This document shows, in pieces, positions 18,132-28,295 of a stretch of 64,000 nt of DNA. Origin of the DNA: Aquimarina sp. BL5 (GTDB taxonomy: Bacteria > Bacteroidota > Bacteroidia > Flavobacteriales > Flavobacteriaceae). Location: positions 4,748,501 to 4,812,500 of the forward strand of contig NZ_CP031963.1 of assembly GCF_003443675.1 (NCBI RefSeq), written 5' to 3'. The position numbers and the translations under genes were made by a program. Position 1 is the first letter of the stretch; each line of letters starts with the position of its first letter. The notes under the pieces are model-generated. The model did not search any database. It saw only the letters and a program-made list of their open reading frames with translations, and was not told the origin of the DNA.

Positions 18132-21100
18132 TTAGAATGTAAGATTTAATCCAAAATTATAGCTCTTTACGTTTGGGTGCGTAAATTCATCAAATCCTCT
18201 TTGGAAGGTATTTCCAAAGCCTCTTGCTGCTTCAGGATCTAAACCTTTGTAATCTGTTATAGTTATAAGATTTCTTCCTGAAACGGTCAAGTTTATTTGA
18301 TCGAAGGTGTCTGTCTTAAGTAACTTATTAATTTTAAATCTAAGACTAATGTCTCTGAAACGTATAAATGATCCATCTTCAACAAATTCTGAAGTAGGTA
18401 CATTGGTGTTATAAAGAGATGTATAATAACTTACGAAAGCACCTGTTTGAACCGCTCCGGTAGGATCTTCAATAGAAACTGGTACGGCGGTGTCAGCATG
18501 CAATCCATTATTGTATAGCCATTGCCTTGCTCTATTATATACATCCAAACCTTGGAACCAATCAATTTGGAATGAAAGCCCTACAATATCGTTAAATAAA
18601 GAAATGTCATTTAAAAAAGTTAAAACAAAATCTGGTTGTGTACTACCTCTTACTTCTTTGTCTGGGCCGATAACTACATTACCCGTATTCTTATTTACAA
18701 CATACCCTGAACTTGCTATGGTAAAATCATCTACATCCGCAGCAGGGATAATTCTATTTCCGCTGTTGTCTACAGCATCTAGGCTGGTAATAACAGGAAA
18801 AACAGAGAATGTACCTATTTCCTCACCTTCTTGTAAAACAAAATTGTCATTAACTACTACTGGAAGGCCATTTTCTATTCTGTCTAATGTGGCTGTAGAT
18901 TTTGTAAAACGTACCCCAAAATCCCATTTAGTTTTTTGAGAATTGTACAAGCCAAGGTCTATCGAGGCTTCAATACCATCACTACTAATATCATAAGAGT
19001 TGTCGAAAACTGCAGAACCACCTGTACTTGTAGGGATTCCTAAATCAAAAATAGCCCCTTCTGTTTTACGATCAAAGTAGTTAATAGAACCGTCAACTCT
19101 ACTAAACCAAGCACCATCATTAGGAGTAAAGGTGTAGTCGATACCAACTTCAGTTTCTTGAGATGTTTCAACTTCAAGATCTGGATTGGCAACTGTAGAA
19201 GGAATACTAGATAAAGCTTCACTACCCACTGTTGTTAAAGCAAACGTAAAGATATTTTGGCTAAATAGCGGTTGTATACCCGCTTCACCGTAAGCAGCTC
19301 TTAACTTTAATGAGTTCATAATACTAGAATCGAAAAGTTCTGCAATATTAAAATATGCATCAGCACGTGGGAACGTAAAGTCTAAACCATTCCCGAATCT
19401 ATTGGAGAAATCTCTTCTAAAACCACCTGAGAACCCAAATAATGATTGGTAATCAAATTTTTGGTTGATTAAAAATCCATAGGTTCTAAAAGGGGATTCA
19501 AGAAAACCATTGAAGGTTTTTACAACAGCCTGGTTTATGTTGAAAGAGCCAAAAGGGCCTGCTGGAAGGTTAGTACCTGTTACAAGAGTTTGCCTCAATT
19601 CCTGATCTCTCCAATCAAAATTAAAAGTGGTAGTAGATGTAATTGGTACATTCAGCTTTAGGTCTTCATCGAAATCCAGCGTTAGATTTGCTGATAATAA
19701 TAAGTTTTGAAAATATTCTTGAGTATCTATCTGGTTTATGATTCCCGTAATATTTGTAGGGATCGAACCTGATTGCAAATGACTGCTTTGGTTTTCCTGA
19801 AAGAAAGTAAAGTTTTGTGTGTAGGTGTCATATCCATATTTCATGTTTAATGAAAGCACCTTCAAAGGTTTGTATGTCAAGTCAAAATTAGCAAGATAAC
19901 GGGTGATATTATCTTGTCTTGTTTGAGTTTCTCTAAAGAAAAAAGGATTAATAGAATTTGGATCAGTTGCATCAGGAGAAACCGTTAAGTCACCATCAGA
20001 ATTTCTATTAAAGAAATTTACGTGAGGTAAATTCTGAAATACATTATTGATTAGGTTACTTGCATTTGCATTGTCTGTATTAGTTCCTGTATCATTGGTG
20101 CTATTAATAACATCAAATCGGGTGTTTATTTTTATTTTTTTACCCAAATCAAACCCTAAGTTTAATCGCGCATCATATTTTATGTATTTACCTTCGACTA
20201 GAACACTTTCCTGCTCTGATCGATTACCTGAAACTAAGTATGTAATATTTTCGGATCCTCCAGAAACTGTTATTCCTGTTGTAGTATTAAATGCGTCAGT
20301 AAATAAAATATCGGATGCTAAAAAGATTGGTTCGGCGAATGGTGTGTCGTTAATACCTTGTGCTCCAAGCATCGTTCCATTTACATCTCTTTCGTTTGGA
20401 TCAACTGCTAAATATTGAGCGTTCCCATTTAGATTCGTAACAGGGGTTCCGTTTAGGTCGATTAAGAAGCCATCTGAATTGGTCGAATAATGATGTAAAG
20501 TTGCTCTATTTGCATCGTCATTTGTAATAGCAGAAGCGATACTAACGTTAGATCTAATGGATACTTTTGGAGCTCCAGCTTTACCTTTTTTAGTAATAAT
20601 ATTAATAACACCGTTGGCACCCTGAGCACCATAGATGGTACCAGCCGCAGCACCTGAGATTGTTTCTACTCTTTCTACGTTAGTGAAGTCAATATCTGCC
20701 AAACGAGAACTCTGATTGGAAGCACCACCTACACTGGTTTGGGAGGTGGAAACTTGAATTCCATCAATTAATATCATTGGTTGAGAAGAGTTCAAACTAT
20801 TAATTGATCGTAGTATGATATTTTGTTGTTGTCCGGGTTGACCTGTTGTAGACTGGATGATGGTACCAGCAATTTTACCTTGTAAGGCCTGATCAACTGA
20901 TTGGGCGCCCTGAACTTGTAAATCTTCAGCCTTAACTGAATTTACTGAAACACCTAATTTCCGTTTGCTGGTCCCGGAGGCAACACCAGTTACTACAACC
21001 TCTTCAAGAGCTGCCGCATCCTCCGAAAGTTGAACATTAATTTCATTGTTGCTTCCAACAGTAACTTCTTTAGTAGCAAAACCAAGATAGCTAAAAGTTA

Positions 21101-21311
21101 AAACTGCTCCAGAGTTAACATTTATAGTGTATTTACCGTCAAAATCTGACTGAGTTCCACTATTTGTTCCTTTTACTATTATGTTTACTCCAGGTAGTGG
21201 TATGCCTGTGTCGTCCGTAACTTTACCTGTTACAGTGCTTTCTTGCGCAAACGAGATTTGTGTGACCAATGCTAGAAAAAGCATCAGAATTCGATTTGTT
21301 TGTGATTTCAT
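18132..21311 (-). CDS. SusC/RagA-type TonB-linked outer membrane transporter
   Basis: A 1059-residue TonB-dependent transporter. Signal peptide ends ISFAQ; then the carboxypeptidase-like domain (about 24-110, nearly identical in wording to the SusC at 9693: GIPLPGVNIIVKGTNSGTQS), plug domain (about 110-240, QPMILIDGIQV and GAAAGTIYGAQGANGVINII), and barrel ending in YNFGLNLTF. The barrels of the two SusC proteins differ strongly, as expected for transporters of different ligands. It forms an operon with the SusD gene 12 nt downstream. Start ATG at 21311 lies 17 nt after the shared leader element. Confidence 0.97.
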   Translation of the reverse strand: MKSQTNRILMLFLALVTQISFAQESTVTGKVTDDTGIPLPGVNIIVKGTNSGTQSDFDGKYTINVNSGAVLTFSYLGFATKEVTVGSNNEINVQLSEDAAALEEVVVTGVASGTSKRKLGVSVNSVKAEDLQVQGAQSVDQALQGKIAGTIIQSTTGQPGQQQNIILRSINSLNSSQPMILIDGIQVSTSQTSVGGASNQSSRLADIDFTNVERVETISGAAAGTIYGAQGANGVINIITKKGKAGAPKVSIRSNVSIASAITNDDANRATLHHYSTNSDGFLIDLNGTPVTNLNGNAQYLAVDPNERDVNGTMLGAQGINDTPFAEPIFLASDILFTDAFNTTTGITVSGGSENITYLVSGNRSEQESVLVEGKYIKYDARLNLGFDLGKKIKINTRFDVINSTNDTGTNTDNANASNLINNVFQNLPHVNFFNRNSDGDLTVSPDATDPNSINPFFFRETQTRQDNITRYLANFDLTYKPLKVLSLNMKYGYDTYTQNFTFFQENQSSHLQSGSIPTNITGIINQIDTQEYFQNLLLSANLTLDFDEDLKLNVPITSTTTFNFDWRDQELRQTLVTGTNLPAGPFGSFNINQAVVKTFNGFLESPFRTYGFLINQKFDYQSLFGFSGGFRRDFSNRFGNGLDFTFPRADAYFNIAELFDSSIMNSLKLRAAYGEAGIQPLFSQNIFTFALTTVGSEALSSIPSTVANPDLEVETSQETEVGIDYTFTPNDGAWFSRVDGSINYFDRKTEGAIFDLGIPTSTGGSAVFDNSYDISSDGIEASIDLGLYNSQKTKWDFGVRFTKSTATLDRIENGLPVVVNDNFVLQEGEEIGTFSVFPVITSLDAVDNSGNRIIPAADVDDFTIASSGYVVNKNTGNVVIGPDKEVRGSTQPDFVLTFLNDISLFNDIVGLSFQIDWFQGLDVYNRARQWLYNNGLHADTAVPVSIEDPTGAVQTGAFVSYYTSLYNTNVPTSEFVEDGSFIRFRDISLRFKINKLLKTDTFDQINLTVSGRNLITITDYKGLDPEAARGFGNTFQRGFDEFTHPNVKSYNFGLNLTF

Positions 21312-21328
21312 TATTGTTTTAATTATTA

Positions 21329-21378
21329 GAATTAGCCTATTCCAAAATTCTTAATAATATCTTAATAAAACAACTTTT
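21329..21378 (-). promoter_or_regulatory. Conserved leader element upstream of susC (copy B)
   Basis: Second copy of the 50-bp element at 12938-12987 (44 of 50 identical), ending 17 nt before the second susC start. The core shared without change on the plus strand includes GAATTAGCC, AATAATATCTT and ATAAAACAACTTTT. Equal position relative to start in both genes points to a common promoter or 5' UTR role. Confidence 0.65.
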
Positions 21379-21684
21379 GTTTGGTTGAAATCAGATTATT
21401 ACTCTTACCATGTTAAAACAGGACATAATCCTTACTAAATTTTAGTAATCAGTGTTTTTTTTTGCTAATTTGTTAATCTTTGTTTCTGGAGTGTCGTGGG
21501 TATTGGCTTTTTCGTTATTGTCGTTCTTGTATTTTAAGGGTAATCGACTTTTTTTTAAATATTATATGGTTTAAGTAGCTATTGGCAGTCTTGTTAGTTG
21601 ATTGTTATATTGAATTTTGGATTTAGTGTTTGTTTATAATGTTGTCGTAGATTTTTTAGTTCTAATGTGGTTGCTTATTGTTTT
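21379..21684. other. Intergenic stretch without a recognisable gene
   Basis: AT-rich DNA between the second susC leader and the Omp85-like gene. It holds a short inverted repeat (TTACTAAA/TTTAGTAA, 21432-21448) that could be part of the susC promoter region and a run of nine T residues after it. I see no coding remnant and no convincing terminator for the upstream gene. Confidence 0.5.
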
Positions 21685-23379
21685 TTAAAATGACGCATTA
21701 AGGCTAATATGAACTTTTGTGTTAGAGAATTTGAAGTTCGAATCACTGTTTTTTCCATTTGCAAAGATTATTCTGAATAATCCTGTTTGAGTGTTTAGCC
21801 CTAAGCCAAACCCAAAGCTTGTTAGGTTTTCAGATAGTTTAGAGCTTTCATCTTCGAAATATGAATAGTCTATGATAGAATGAATATATAAGTTTGAAGA
21901 TAATATGTATTGGTATTCTGTATTTAAGACATTAAATAAGGATGCATTGATGCTGTTTTCTTCAAAACCTCGTATTGAATTAATGCCTCCAAACCTAAAT
22001 AATTCATTAGTGAATAGGTTGTCAGAGAAAATTGCGGAAGCAGTATTTTTTATTAGAATAGAATTTCTTCGGTTTAGTTCAAAAGTGTAGCTGATATCTA
22101 TGCTTCCTTTTATTTGGTTGATGTTTTCAGTATCCGTTTTTCTGTTTCCAAACTCACCTGAAATAGCGTATTTATTTTTGATTGGAAATAAGTTGTTATT
22201 TTGTCTTCTAGTGTGGTTAAATCCAGCTGTGAAGAAAGATGATGAATAGTCGCTAATGTTTAAGGATGGTTGTGGGTTGTCGAGAAGATTATTCGAAGAA
22301 ATAGCTTTGTATCCGACAAAAACACTCTTCTTGTCATTGATGAGATAGTTAAGATTTGCTTTTTGCTCAGTAATTAGAAAACTGGAATCTTTTTTAAAAA
22401 TATCTAAACCAGCCTCTATGCCAATAGGAGTTTTTAGTATATAGGGTAGTGAAATGTTGGCTTGAAATCTTTGTTGCTCGTTTCCGTCACTTTTGTATAT
22501 GAGATTAAGCTGTTCTCCATAATTCAGGTTGTTGATTAGGTTTAAGTTTAAATAGCCATTTAATTCTAGATCACCAGATTCGGTATCTGAAGAAAACCCA
22601 AGAAAACCATCAAAAGTATTTGCTGATTTTTTTTCAAGATATAGGTATACTTTGGTGGAGTCTTTCTCGAATAAAACCTCTGGAGCTTTAATGTTTTTTG
22701 CAAAACCAAGATTATCGATTTTCTTAGATTTTTCAATAATGCTATTTTTTTTAAAGACAGCTCCTTTTCGTATTCTACTATTATATTTTAAATAGGATTT
22801 TGGAAACTTGTTATAGCCTTTGATAATGATGTCATCAATTATTCTGGTTTTGCTTTTTGTGCTTATGAGTTTTGCTGAAATTTCATCTTTATTTTTTTTA
22901 ATATTAATAAGTGATAAGTTGCTAAATGTGTTTCCTTGATTAACTAAGTAGTTTGTTAGAAGTTGAAGTGTTTCTTCTGTTTTTTTAAAGGGTATAGAGA
23001 AGTGTTTGTCAGTTACCTTGGTTGATATTTGGTGTAAGGTTTCTTTTGGGATTAATTCCTTGTTGTAAGAAATGGTTAGTTTGGTGTATTCCTTATTTAG
23101 TTCAAAAAGACCTGTAAACAGCGAATCAGATGTTTTTTCAACTTTAACCAATCTGATGTCGAGATATCCGGATTTTAAAAGCTTTTTTTGGGTGATATTG
23201 ATTTCTGCTTTTAAATTTAGAAAATTCTTAAAATGCTTTTTGTATCCAATACTATCGATTTTTAAAGTTTCAATGGAATCCTGTCCTTTAATAGATAGAT
23301 TTAGAATTGGGTTTTGTGCATTACAAAATGAATGTATACATACATTAAGGAGTACAATGTAAAATAAAGATGTTTTCAA
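21685..23379 (-). CDS. Omp85/BamA-TamA-like outer membrane protein
   Basis: A 564-residue exported protein: signal peptide up to CNAQ, about 200 residues with two or three POTRA-like repeats (for example FPKSYLKYNSRIRKGAVF and the following lines), then a beta-barrel of the D15/Omp85 type. The hallmark loop-6 motif is present as GGINSIRGFEE (IRGF at 469-472), and the last strand ends in Phe. It is shorter than BamA (about 800) and closer in size to TamA- or ShlB-like members, so it may insert or secrete specific outer-membrane proteins. No ATG precedes the signal peptide; TTG at 23379 is the likely start. Transcribed away from rpsL. Confidence 0.82.
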   Translation of the reverse strand: MKTSLFYIVLLNVCIHSFCNAQNPILNLSIKGQDSIETLKIDSIGYKKHFKNFLNLKAEINITQKKLLKSGYLDIRLVKVEKTSDSLFTGLFELNKEYTKLTISYNKELIPKETLHQISTKVTDKHFSIPFKKTEETLQLLTNYLVNQGNTFSNLSLINIKKNKDEISAKLISTKSKTRIIDDIIIKGYNKFPKSYLKYNSRIRKGAVFKKNSIIEKSKKIDNLGFAKNIKAPEVLFEKDSTKVYLYLEKKSANTFDGFLGFSSDTESGDLELNGYLNLNLINNLNYGEQLNLIYKSDGNEQQRFQANISLPYILKTPIGIEAGLDIFKKDSSFLITEQKANLNYLINDKKSVFVGYKAISSNNLLDNPQPSLNISDYSSSFFTAGFNHTRRQNNNLFPIKNKYAISGEFGNRKTDTENINQIKGSIDISYTFELNRRNSILIKNTASAIFSDNLFTNELFRFGGINSIRGFEENSINASLFNVLNTEYQYILSSNLYIHSIIDYSYFEDESSKLSENLTSFGFGLGLNTQTGLFRIIFANGKNSDSNFKFSNTKVHISLNASF

Positions 23380-23476
23380 TTTGCTTTTTAATAGTGCTAA
23401 AATAACGGAAAATAGAGGGATTTCTTACGGTTTAATAATATGATTTTAAATCTATTTGAAAATTAATGCGTTAGGA

Positions 23477-23507
23477 TTTGAATTGCTGAAAAATATTTCT
23501 ACCTTTG
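23477..23507 (+). promoter_or_regulatory. Bacteroidota-type promoter of the ribosomal superoperon
   Basis: TTTG (23477-23480), a spacer of exactly 19 nt, then TACCTTTG (23500-23507): a full match to the TTTG-N19-TAnnTTTG consensus of the Bacteroidota primary sigma factor. It is 58 nt upstream of rpsL. The likely transcript would begin near CCTC-ATAAAA-GAGG (23512-23525), a small hairpin. Confidence 0.85.
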
Positions 23508-23564
23508 CAGCCCTCATAAAAGAGGTATTGTAAAATATATTTAAATAATAGTGTAAAGCAAATT

Positions 23565-23939
23565 ATGCCAACAATTTCACAATTAGTAAGAAAAGGTAGA
23601 GCCAAAATAACTAAGAAGAGTAAATCGGCTGCTTTGGATTCGTGCCCGCAACGCCGCGGTGTTTGTACGCGTGTTTATACTACTACACCAAAAAAACCAA
23701 ATTCAGCTATGCGTAAAGTAGCTCGTGTTAGGTTAACAAATGGTAAAGAAGTAAACGCATACATCGGAGGTGAAGGTCACAATCTACAGGAGCACTCGAT
23801 AGTATTAGTTAGAGGTGGAAGGGTAAAAGATTTACCAGGAGTTAGGTATCACATTGTTCGTGGAGCTTTAGACACCGCTGGTGTTGAAGGAAGAACGCAA
23901 CGTAGATCTAAGTATGGTGCAAAACGCCCTAAGAAGTAA
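23565..23939 (+). CDS. rpsL: 30S ribosomal protein S12
   Basis: S12 lies at the decoding centre of the 30S subunit and controls accuracy. The 124-residue length is standard. The PKKPNS loop (42-47), whose first Lys pair includes the residue altered in streptomycin-resistant mutants, and the [13 protein letters not shown] loop (84-96) with the Asp that is beta-methylthiolated in many bacteria are both unaltered. First gene of the superoperon, 24 nt before rpsG. Confidence 0.99.
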   Translation: MPTISQLVRKGRAKITKKSKSAALDSCPQRRGVCTRVYTTTPKKPNSAMRKVARVRLTNGKEVNAYIGGEGHNLQEHSIVLVRGGRVKDLPGVRYHIVRGALDTAGVEGRTQRRSKYGAKRPKK

Positions 23940-23962
23940 TTAAAAAACTTTAAGAAGAAGAC

Positions 23963-24439
23963 ATGAGAAAAAGAAAGGCTAAAAAAAGACCTATTTTGCC
24001 GGATCCACGTTTTAACGATCAGTTAGTGACTCGTTTTGTAAACATGATGATGTGGGACGGAAAGAAATCGGTTGCTTTCAAAATTTTCTATGATGCAATT
24101 GATATCGTAGAAGAGAAAAAACAAAACGAAGAAAAAACTGCTTTGGAAATGTGGAAAGATGCGTTGTCTAACGTAATGCCACATGTAGAGGTAAGAAGCC
24201 GTCGTGTTGGAGGTGCTACCTTCCAGATTCCTAACCCAATTAGACCTGATAGAAAGATATCTACTGCTATGAAGTGGTTGATTCAGTTTTCTCGTAAGAG
24301 AAATGAAAAGTCTATGGCTCAAAAACTTGCTGCAGAAATTCTTGCTGCAGAAAAAGAAGAAGGAGCTGCGGTTAAGAAAAGAGTTGATACTCATAAGATG
24401 GCTGAAGCAAATAAAGCATTCTCACACTTTAGATTTTAA
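23963..24439 (+). CDS. rpsG: 30S ribosomal protein S7
   Basis: S7 nucleates folding of the 3' major domain of 16S rRNA and touches the E-site tRNA. The protein is 158 residues. The beta-hairpin [19 protein letters not shown] and the helix [21 protein letters not shown] are the expected rRNA-binding parts. In E. coli S7 represses its own str operon; I see no matching site in the 23-nt gap upstream. It sits between rpsL and fusA as usual. Confidence 0.99.
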   Translation: MRKRKAKKRPILPDPRFNDQLVTRFVNMMMWDGKKSVAFKIFYDAIDIVEEKKQNEEKTALEMWKDALSNVMPHVEVRSRRVGGATFQIPNPIRPDRKISTAMKWLIQFSRKRNEKSMAQKLAAEILAAEKEEGAAVKKRVDTHKMAEANKAFSHFRF

Positions 24440-24451
24440 TCACGAACAGAA

Positions 24452-26578
24452 ATGGCTAGAGATTTAAAATATACAAGAAATATTGGTATTGCTGCGCACA
24501 TTGACGCAGGAAAAACTACGACAACTGAGCGTATTTTATATTATACGGGAGTTAGTCACAAGATTGGTGAGGTGCACGATGGTGCTGCTACAATGGACTG
24601 GATGGAACAAGAGCAAGAAAGAGGTATTACAATTACTTCTGCTGCAACCACTTGTGAGTGGAAGTTCCCGACAGAAAATGGTCAAGCAATAGATGATACA
24701 AAAGGATATCACTTTAATATTATTGATACTCCGGGTCACGTTGATTTTACGGTGGAAGTAAATCGTTCTCTTCGTGTACTTGATGGGTTGGTTTTCTTGT
24801 TTAGTGCTGTGGATGGTGTTGAGCCACAATCAGAAACTAACTGGAGGCTTGCTGATAATTATAAAGTTCCTCGTATAGGATTCGTAAATAAAATGGACCG
24901 TCAAGGATCTAACTTTATGGCGGTTTGTCAGCAGGTTAAGGATATGTTAGGTTCCAATGCTGTCCCAATCGTAATGAATATTGGTGATGAGGCGGATTTT
25001 AAAGGGATCGTAGATTTGGTGAAAAACCGTGCAATTGTTTGGCATGATGAAACACAGGGGTCTACTTTTGATGTTATTGATATTCCTGAAGAATTAAAAG
25101 AAGAAGCAGCTGAATTAAGAGGTAAGCTAATTGAAGAGGTTGCAGCTTATGATGAAAATCTTCTTGAAAAATATATGGAAGATGAGGATTCTATTACAGA
25201 GGATGAAGTGCATGCTGCATTGAGAGCTGCTGTAATGGATATGTCAATCATTCCTATGATTTGTGGTTCTGCATTTAAGAATAAAGGAGTACAGTTTCTT
25301 TTAGATGCGGTATGTCGTTACTTACCTTCTCCAACAGATAAAGAGGGTATAGTAGGAGTTAATCCTAATACGGATAAAGAGGAACTTCGTAAGCCTGATG
25401 TAAAGGAGCCATTTGCTGCCTTAGCGTTTAAGATTGCTACGGATCCTTTTGTGGGACGTTTGGCATTCTTCCGTGCGTATTCAGGTCGTTTAGATGCTGG
25501 TTCTTATATATTGAATAACCGTTCAGGTAAGAAAGAGCGTATTTCACGTATTTACCAGATGCACTCTAATAAACAAAATGCTATCGATTATATCGAGGCA
25601 GGAGATATTGGTGCAGCTGTAGGTTTTAAGGATATTAAAACTGGTGATACAATGACTGATGAAAAAAATCCTATTGTTTTAGAATCAATGGATTTTCCTG
25701 ATCCGGTAATTGGTATTGCTGTTGAGCCTAAAACGAAAGCAGATGTAGATAAATTGGGTATGTCTTTGGCTAAATTGGCAGAAGAAGATCCTACGTTTAC
25801 GGTAAGAACTGATGAAGCTTCAGGACAGACTATTATCTCTGGAATGGGTGAGCTTCACTTGGATATTATTGTAGATCGTTTGAAGCGTGAGTTTAAAGTA
25901 GAAGTTAATCAGGGTCAGCCACAGGTTGAATATAAAGAAGCTATTACGCAATCTGCTGATCATAGAGAGGTTTATAAAAAACAGTCTGGTGGTCGTGGTA
26001 AATTTGCTGATATTGTATTTACAATTGAGCCAGCTGATGAAGGTGTAGTAGGTCTTCAGTTTGAGTCTACTATCAAAGGTGGTAATGTTCCTAAGGAATT
26101 CATTCCTTCAATTGAGAAAGGATTCAAAATGGCTATGGTAAATGGTCCATTAGCGGGGTATGAAGTTGATGCTGTGAAAGTGACATTGAAAGATGGATCT
26201 TATCATGATGTGGATTCGGATCAATTATCTTTCGAATTGGCTGCTAAATTAGGGTTTAAAAACTCTGCAAAAGCTGCGAAAGCGGTTATAATGGAGCCTA
26301 TTATGAAATTAGAAGTTATTACTCCAGAAGAGAATATGGGTGATATCGTAGGTGATCTTAATAGACGTAGAGGACAGGTTAGTGATATGGGTGATAGAGC
26401 TGGTGCAAAAACTGTAAAAGCTACTGTGCCACTTTCAGAAATGTTTGGATATGTTACAACGTTAAGAACATTGTCATCTGGTAGAGCAACATCTACTATG
26501 GAATTTTCTCACTATGCTGAGACTCCTTCTAATATTTCAGAAGAAGTAATTGCAGCAGCAAAAGGAGTTAACGCTTAA
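24452..26578 (+). CDS. fusA: Translation elongation factor G
   Basis: EF-G is the GTPase that drives translocation of tRNA and mRNA on the ribosome and helps recycle it. Length 708 residues. GTPase motifs are G1 AHIDAGKTT (15-23), G2 [12 protein letters not shown]3 DTPGH and G4 NKMD. Domain IV with [11 protein letters not shown] and the C-terminal domain V ([14 protein letters not shown]) follow. No tuf gene follows, unlike in E. coli; rpsJ begins 10 nt later, so the str and S10 operons are fused here. Confidence 0.99.
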   Translation: MARDLKYTRNIGIAAHIDAGKTTTTERILYYTGVSHKIGEVHDGAATMDWMEQEQERGITITSAATTCEWKFPTENGQAIDDTKGYHFNIIDTPGHVDFTVEVNRSLRVLDGLVFLFSAVDGVEPQSETNWRLADNYKVPRIGFVNKMDRQGSNFMAVCQQVKDMLGSNAVPIVMNIGDEADFKGIVDLVKNRAIVWHDETQGSTFDVIDIPEELKEEAAELRGKLIEEVAAYDENLLEKYMEDEDSITEDEVHAALRAAVMDMSIIPMICGSAFKNKGVQFLLDAVCRYLPSPTDKEGIVGVNPNTDKEELRKPDVKEPFAALAFKIATDPFVGRLAFFRAYSGRLDAGSYILNNRSGKKERISRIYQMHSNKQNAIDYIEAGDIGAAVGFKDIKTGDTMTDEKNPIVLESMDFPDPVIGIAVEPKTKADVDKLGMSLAKLAEEDPTFTVRTDEASGQTIISGMGELHLDIIVDRLKREFKVEVNQGQPQVEYKEAITQSADHREVYKKQSGGRGKFADIVFTIEPADEGVVGLQFESTIKGGNVPKEFIPSIEKGFKMAMVNGPLAGYEVDAVKVTLKDGSYHDVDSDQLSFELAAKLGFKNSAKAAKAVIMEPIMKLEVITPEENMGDIVGDLNRRRGQVSDMGDRAGAKTVKATVPLSEMFGYVTTLRTLSSGRATSTMEFSHYAETPSNISEEVIAAAKGVNA

Positions 26579-26588
26579 TTTTACAGAA

Positions 26589-26894
26589 ATGAGTCAAAAA
26601 ATTAGAATAAAACTAAAATCTTACGATCATAACTTAGTAGACAAGTCTGCAGAGAAGATTGTTAAGACCGTTAAGAGTACTGGAGCTGTGGTTACTGGCC
26701 CAATTCCATTGCCAACACATAAGAAGATTTTTACAGTATTACGTTCTCCTCACGTTAATAAAAAATCTAGAGAGCAATTTCAACTAAGTTCTTATAAAAG
26801 ACTTTTGGATATTTATAGCTCATCTTCAAAAACGATTGATGCGTTAATGAAGCTAGAATTACCGAGTGGAGTAGAAGTTGAGATCAAAGTGTGA
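26589..26894 (+). CDS. rpsJ: 30S ribosomal protein S10 (NusE)
   Basis: S10 is a 30S head protein that also serves as NusE in antitermination complexes. The 101-residue frame begins [18 protein letters not shown]; an upstream in-frame start at 26550 would lie inside fusA and is not used by the family. The conserved segment [29 protein letters not shown] is intact apart from normal variation. An unusually long gap of 149 nt with hairpins separates it from rplC. Confidence 0.98.
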   Translation: MSQKIRIKLKSYDHNLVDKSAEKIVKTVKSTGAVVTGPIPLPTHKKIFTVLRSPHVNKKSREQFQLSSYKRLLDIYSSSSKTIDALMKLELPSGVEVEIKV

Positions 26895-26907
26895 TAGAAC
26901 TTTCTAA

Positions 26908-26951
26908 GTAAGAAAATCTTACGATAAATGTCCCAAGCTGCGTGCGAGGGA
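26908..26951 (+). other. Hairpins in the rpsJ-rplC gap, possible r-protein mRNA leader
   Basis: GTAAGA-AAA-TCTTAC (26908-26922) forms a tight 6-bp hairpin. TCCC (26931) can pair with GGGA (26948-26951) around a GC-containing loop. Together with the terminator-like hairpin at 26973 they fill a gap that is far wider than its neighbours in the operon. This arrangement resembles r-protein attenuators. The ligand, for instance L3 or L4, is a guess. Confidence 0.5.
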
Positions 26952-26972
26952 AAAACGGCAAAAAAATACATT

Positions 26973-27003
26973 CAGGGTTGAAGTATTTTGACCCTGTTTT
27001 TTT
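26973..27003 (+). terminator. Terminator or attenuator between rpsJ and rplC
   Basis: CAGGGT (26973-26978) pairs with ACCCTG (26991-26996) around a 12-nt loop and is followed at once by seven T residues. It lies inside the superoperon, so it is more likely a partial terminator or regulated attenuator than an operon end. No promoter-like TAnnTTTG follows it before rplC. Confidence 0.7.
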
Positions 27004-27043
27004 GCAAAACAATAAGTAGAATACTAATTAATAATTAATAAAT

Positions 27044-27661
27044 ATGTCTGGGTTAATAGGAAAAAAGATCGGCATGACTAGCATCTTCGACGAAAATGGA
27101 AAGAATATTCCATGTACGGTTATCGAAGCTGGGCCATGTGTGGTTACCCAAGTCAGAACTGAAGAAGTGGATGGTTATGAAGCTATTCAATTAGGTTTCG
27201 ATGACAAAGCAGACAAAAATGCTACTAAAGCGGCTTTAGGTCACTTTAAAAAAGCAGGAACTGTTGCTAAACGTAAAGTTGTCGAATTTCAAGGTTTTGA
27301 TGAGGAGTACAAATTAGGAGATACAGTAACAGTAGATCATTTTGCTGAAGGAGAGTTTGTTGATGTTTCAGCAACTTCTAAAGGAAAAGGTTTTCAGGGT
27401 GTTGTTAAAAGACACGGCTTTGCTGGTGTTGGTCAAGCAACACACGGTCAGCACAACCGTTTAAGAGCTCCAGGTTCGATAGGTGCAGCATCTTACCCTG
27501 CTAGAGTATTCAAAGGAATGCGAATGGCCGGAAGAATGGGTGGAGATCAGGTAAAAATTCAAAACTTAAAAGTGTTAAAGGTAGTTGCTGAAAAGAACTT
27601 ACTTGTTGTGAAAGGGTGTGTTCCTGGACATAAAAACGCTTATGTAACGATTCAGAAGTAA
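27044..27661 (+). CDS. rplC: 50S ribosomal protein L3
   Basis: L3 binds near the peptidyl-transferase centre and starts 50S assembly. The 205-residue protein shows the family signature [20 protein letters not shown] and the extended finger [21 protein letters not shown], which carries the Gln that PrmB methylates in some bacteria. It starts after the structured gap and overlaps rplD by one base (TAATG), indicating coupled translation. Confidence 0.99.
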   Translation: MSGLIGKKIGMTSIFDENGKNIPCTVIEAGPCVVTQVRTEEVDGYEAIQLGFDDKADKNATKAALGHFKKAGTVAKRKVVEFQGFDEEYKLGDTVTVDHFAEGEFVDVSATSKGKGFQGVVKRHGFAGVGQATHGQHNRLRAPGSIGAASYPARVFKGMRMAGRMGGDQVKIQNLKVLKVVAEKNLLVVKGCVPGHKNAYVTIQK

Positions 27662-28290
27662 TGAAGGTAGCAGTAATCGATATTAACGGAAAAGAAACAG
27701 GAAGAAAGGTAGACCTTTCTGATGCTGTTTTTGGTATAGAGCCTAATGATCATGCTGTGTACTTAGATGTGAAGCAGTACTTGGCAAATCAACGTCAGGG
27801 AACTCACAAAGCTAAGGAGCGTGCTGAGATTGTAGGTAGTACAAGAAAGATAAAGAAACAAAAAGGAACTGGTACGGCTAGAGCAGGTAGTATTAAATCT
27901 CCTATCTTCAAAGGTGGAGGTAGAATTTTTGGTCCAAGACCTCGTAATTATTCTTTTAAATTGAATAAAAATTTAAAAAGATTAGCGCGTAAATCTGCAC
28001 TGAGTATTAAAGCAAATGAGAAGGCAATTACAATTGTAGAAGACTTTACTTTTGATACGATTAAAACTAAGAATTTTACTACTGTTTTAAAGTCTTTAGG
28101 GCTTGATGGTAAAAAATCTTTATTTGTGTTGGGAGAGTCAAATAAAAATGTATATTTGTCGTCACGCAATTTAAAAAGCTCCGAAGTTATAACTTCCTCA
28201 GAATTAAGTACTTATAAAATACTTAATGCGAAGAATGTTGTTCTTTTGGAAGGTTCTTTGAAAGGAATTGAAACGAATTTAAGTAAATAG
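27661..28290 (+). CDS. rplD: 50S ribosomal protein L4
   Basis: L4 lines the peptide exit tunnel and in E. coli also represses the S10 operon by attenuation. The protein has 209 residues. The tunnel loop region [23 protein letters not shown] is present ([11 protein letters not shown] is the family signature). If the hairpins before rplC are a regulatory leader, L4 is one of the two obvious candidate ligands. Its ATG overlaps the rplC stop. Confidence 0.99.
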   Translation: MKVAVIDINGKETGRKVDLSDAVFGIEPNDHAVYLDVKQYLANQRQGTHKAKERAEIVGSTRKIKKQKGTGTARAGSIKSPIFKGGGRIFGPRPRNYSFKLNKNLKRLARKSALSIKANEKAITIVEDFTFDTIKTKNFTTVLKSLGLDGKKSLFVLGESNKNVYLSSRNLKSSEVITSSELSTYKILNAKNVVLLEGSLKGIETNLSK

Positions 28291-28295
28291 AAGCC

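Noticed and set aside
26550..26588. Upstream start for rpsJ inside fusA
   Set aside because: The family starts at [15 protein letters not shown]; the extension has no match and lies wholly in fusA coding sequence.
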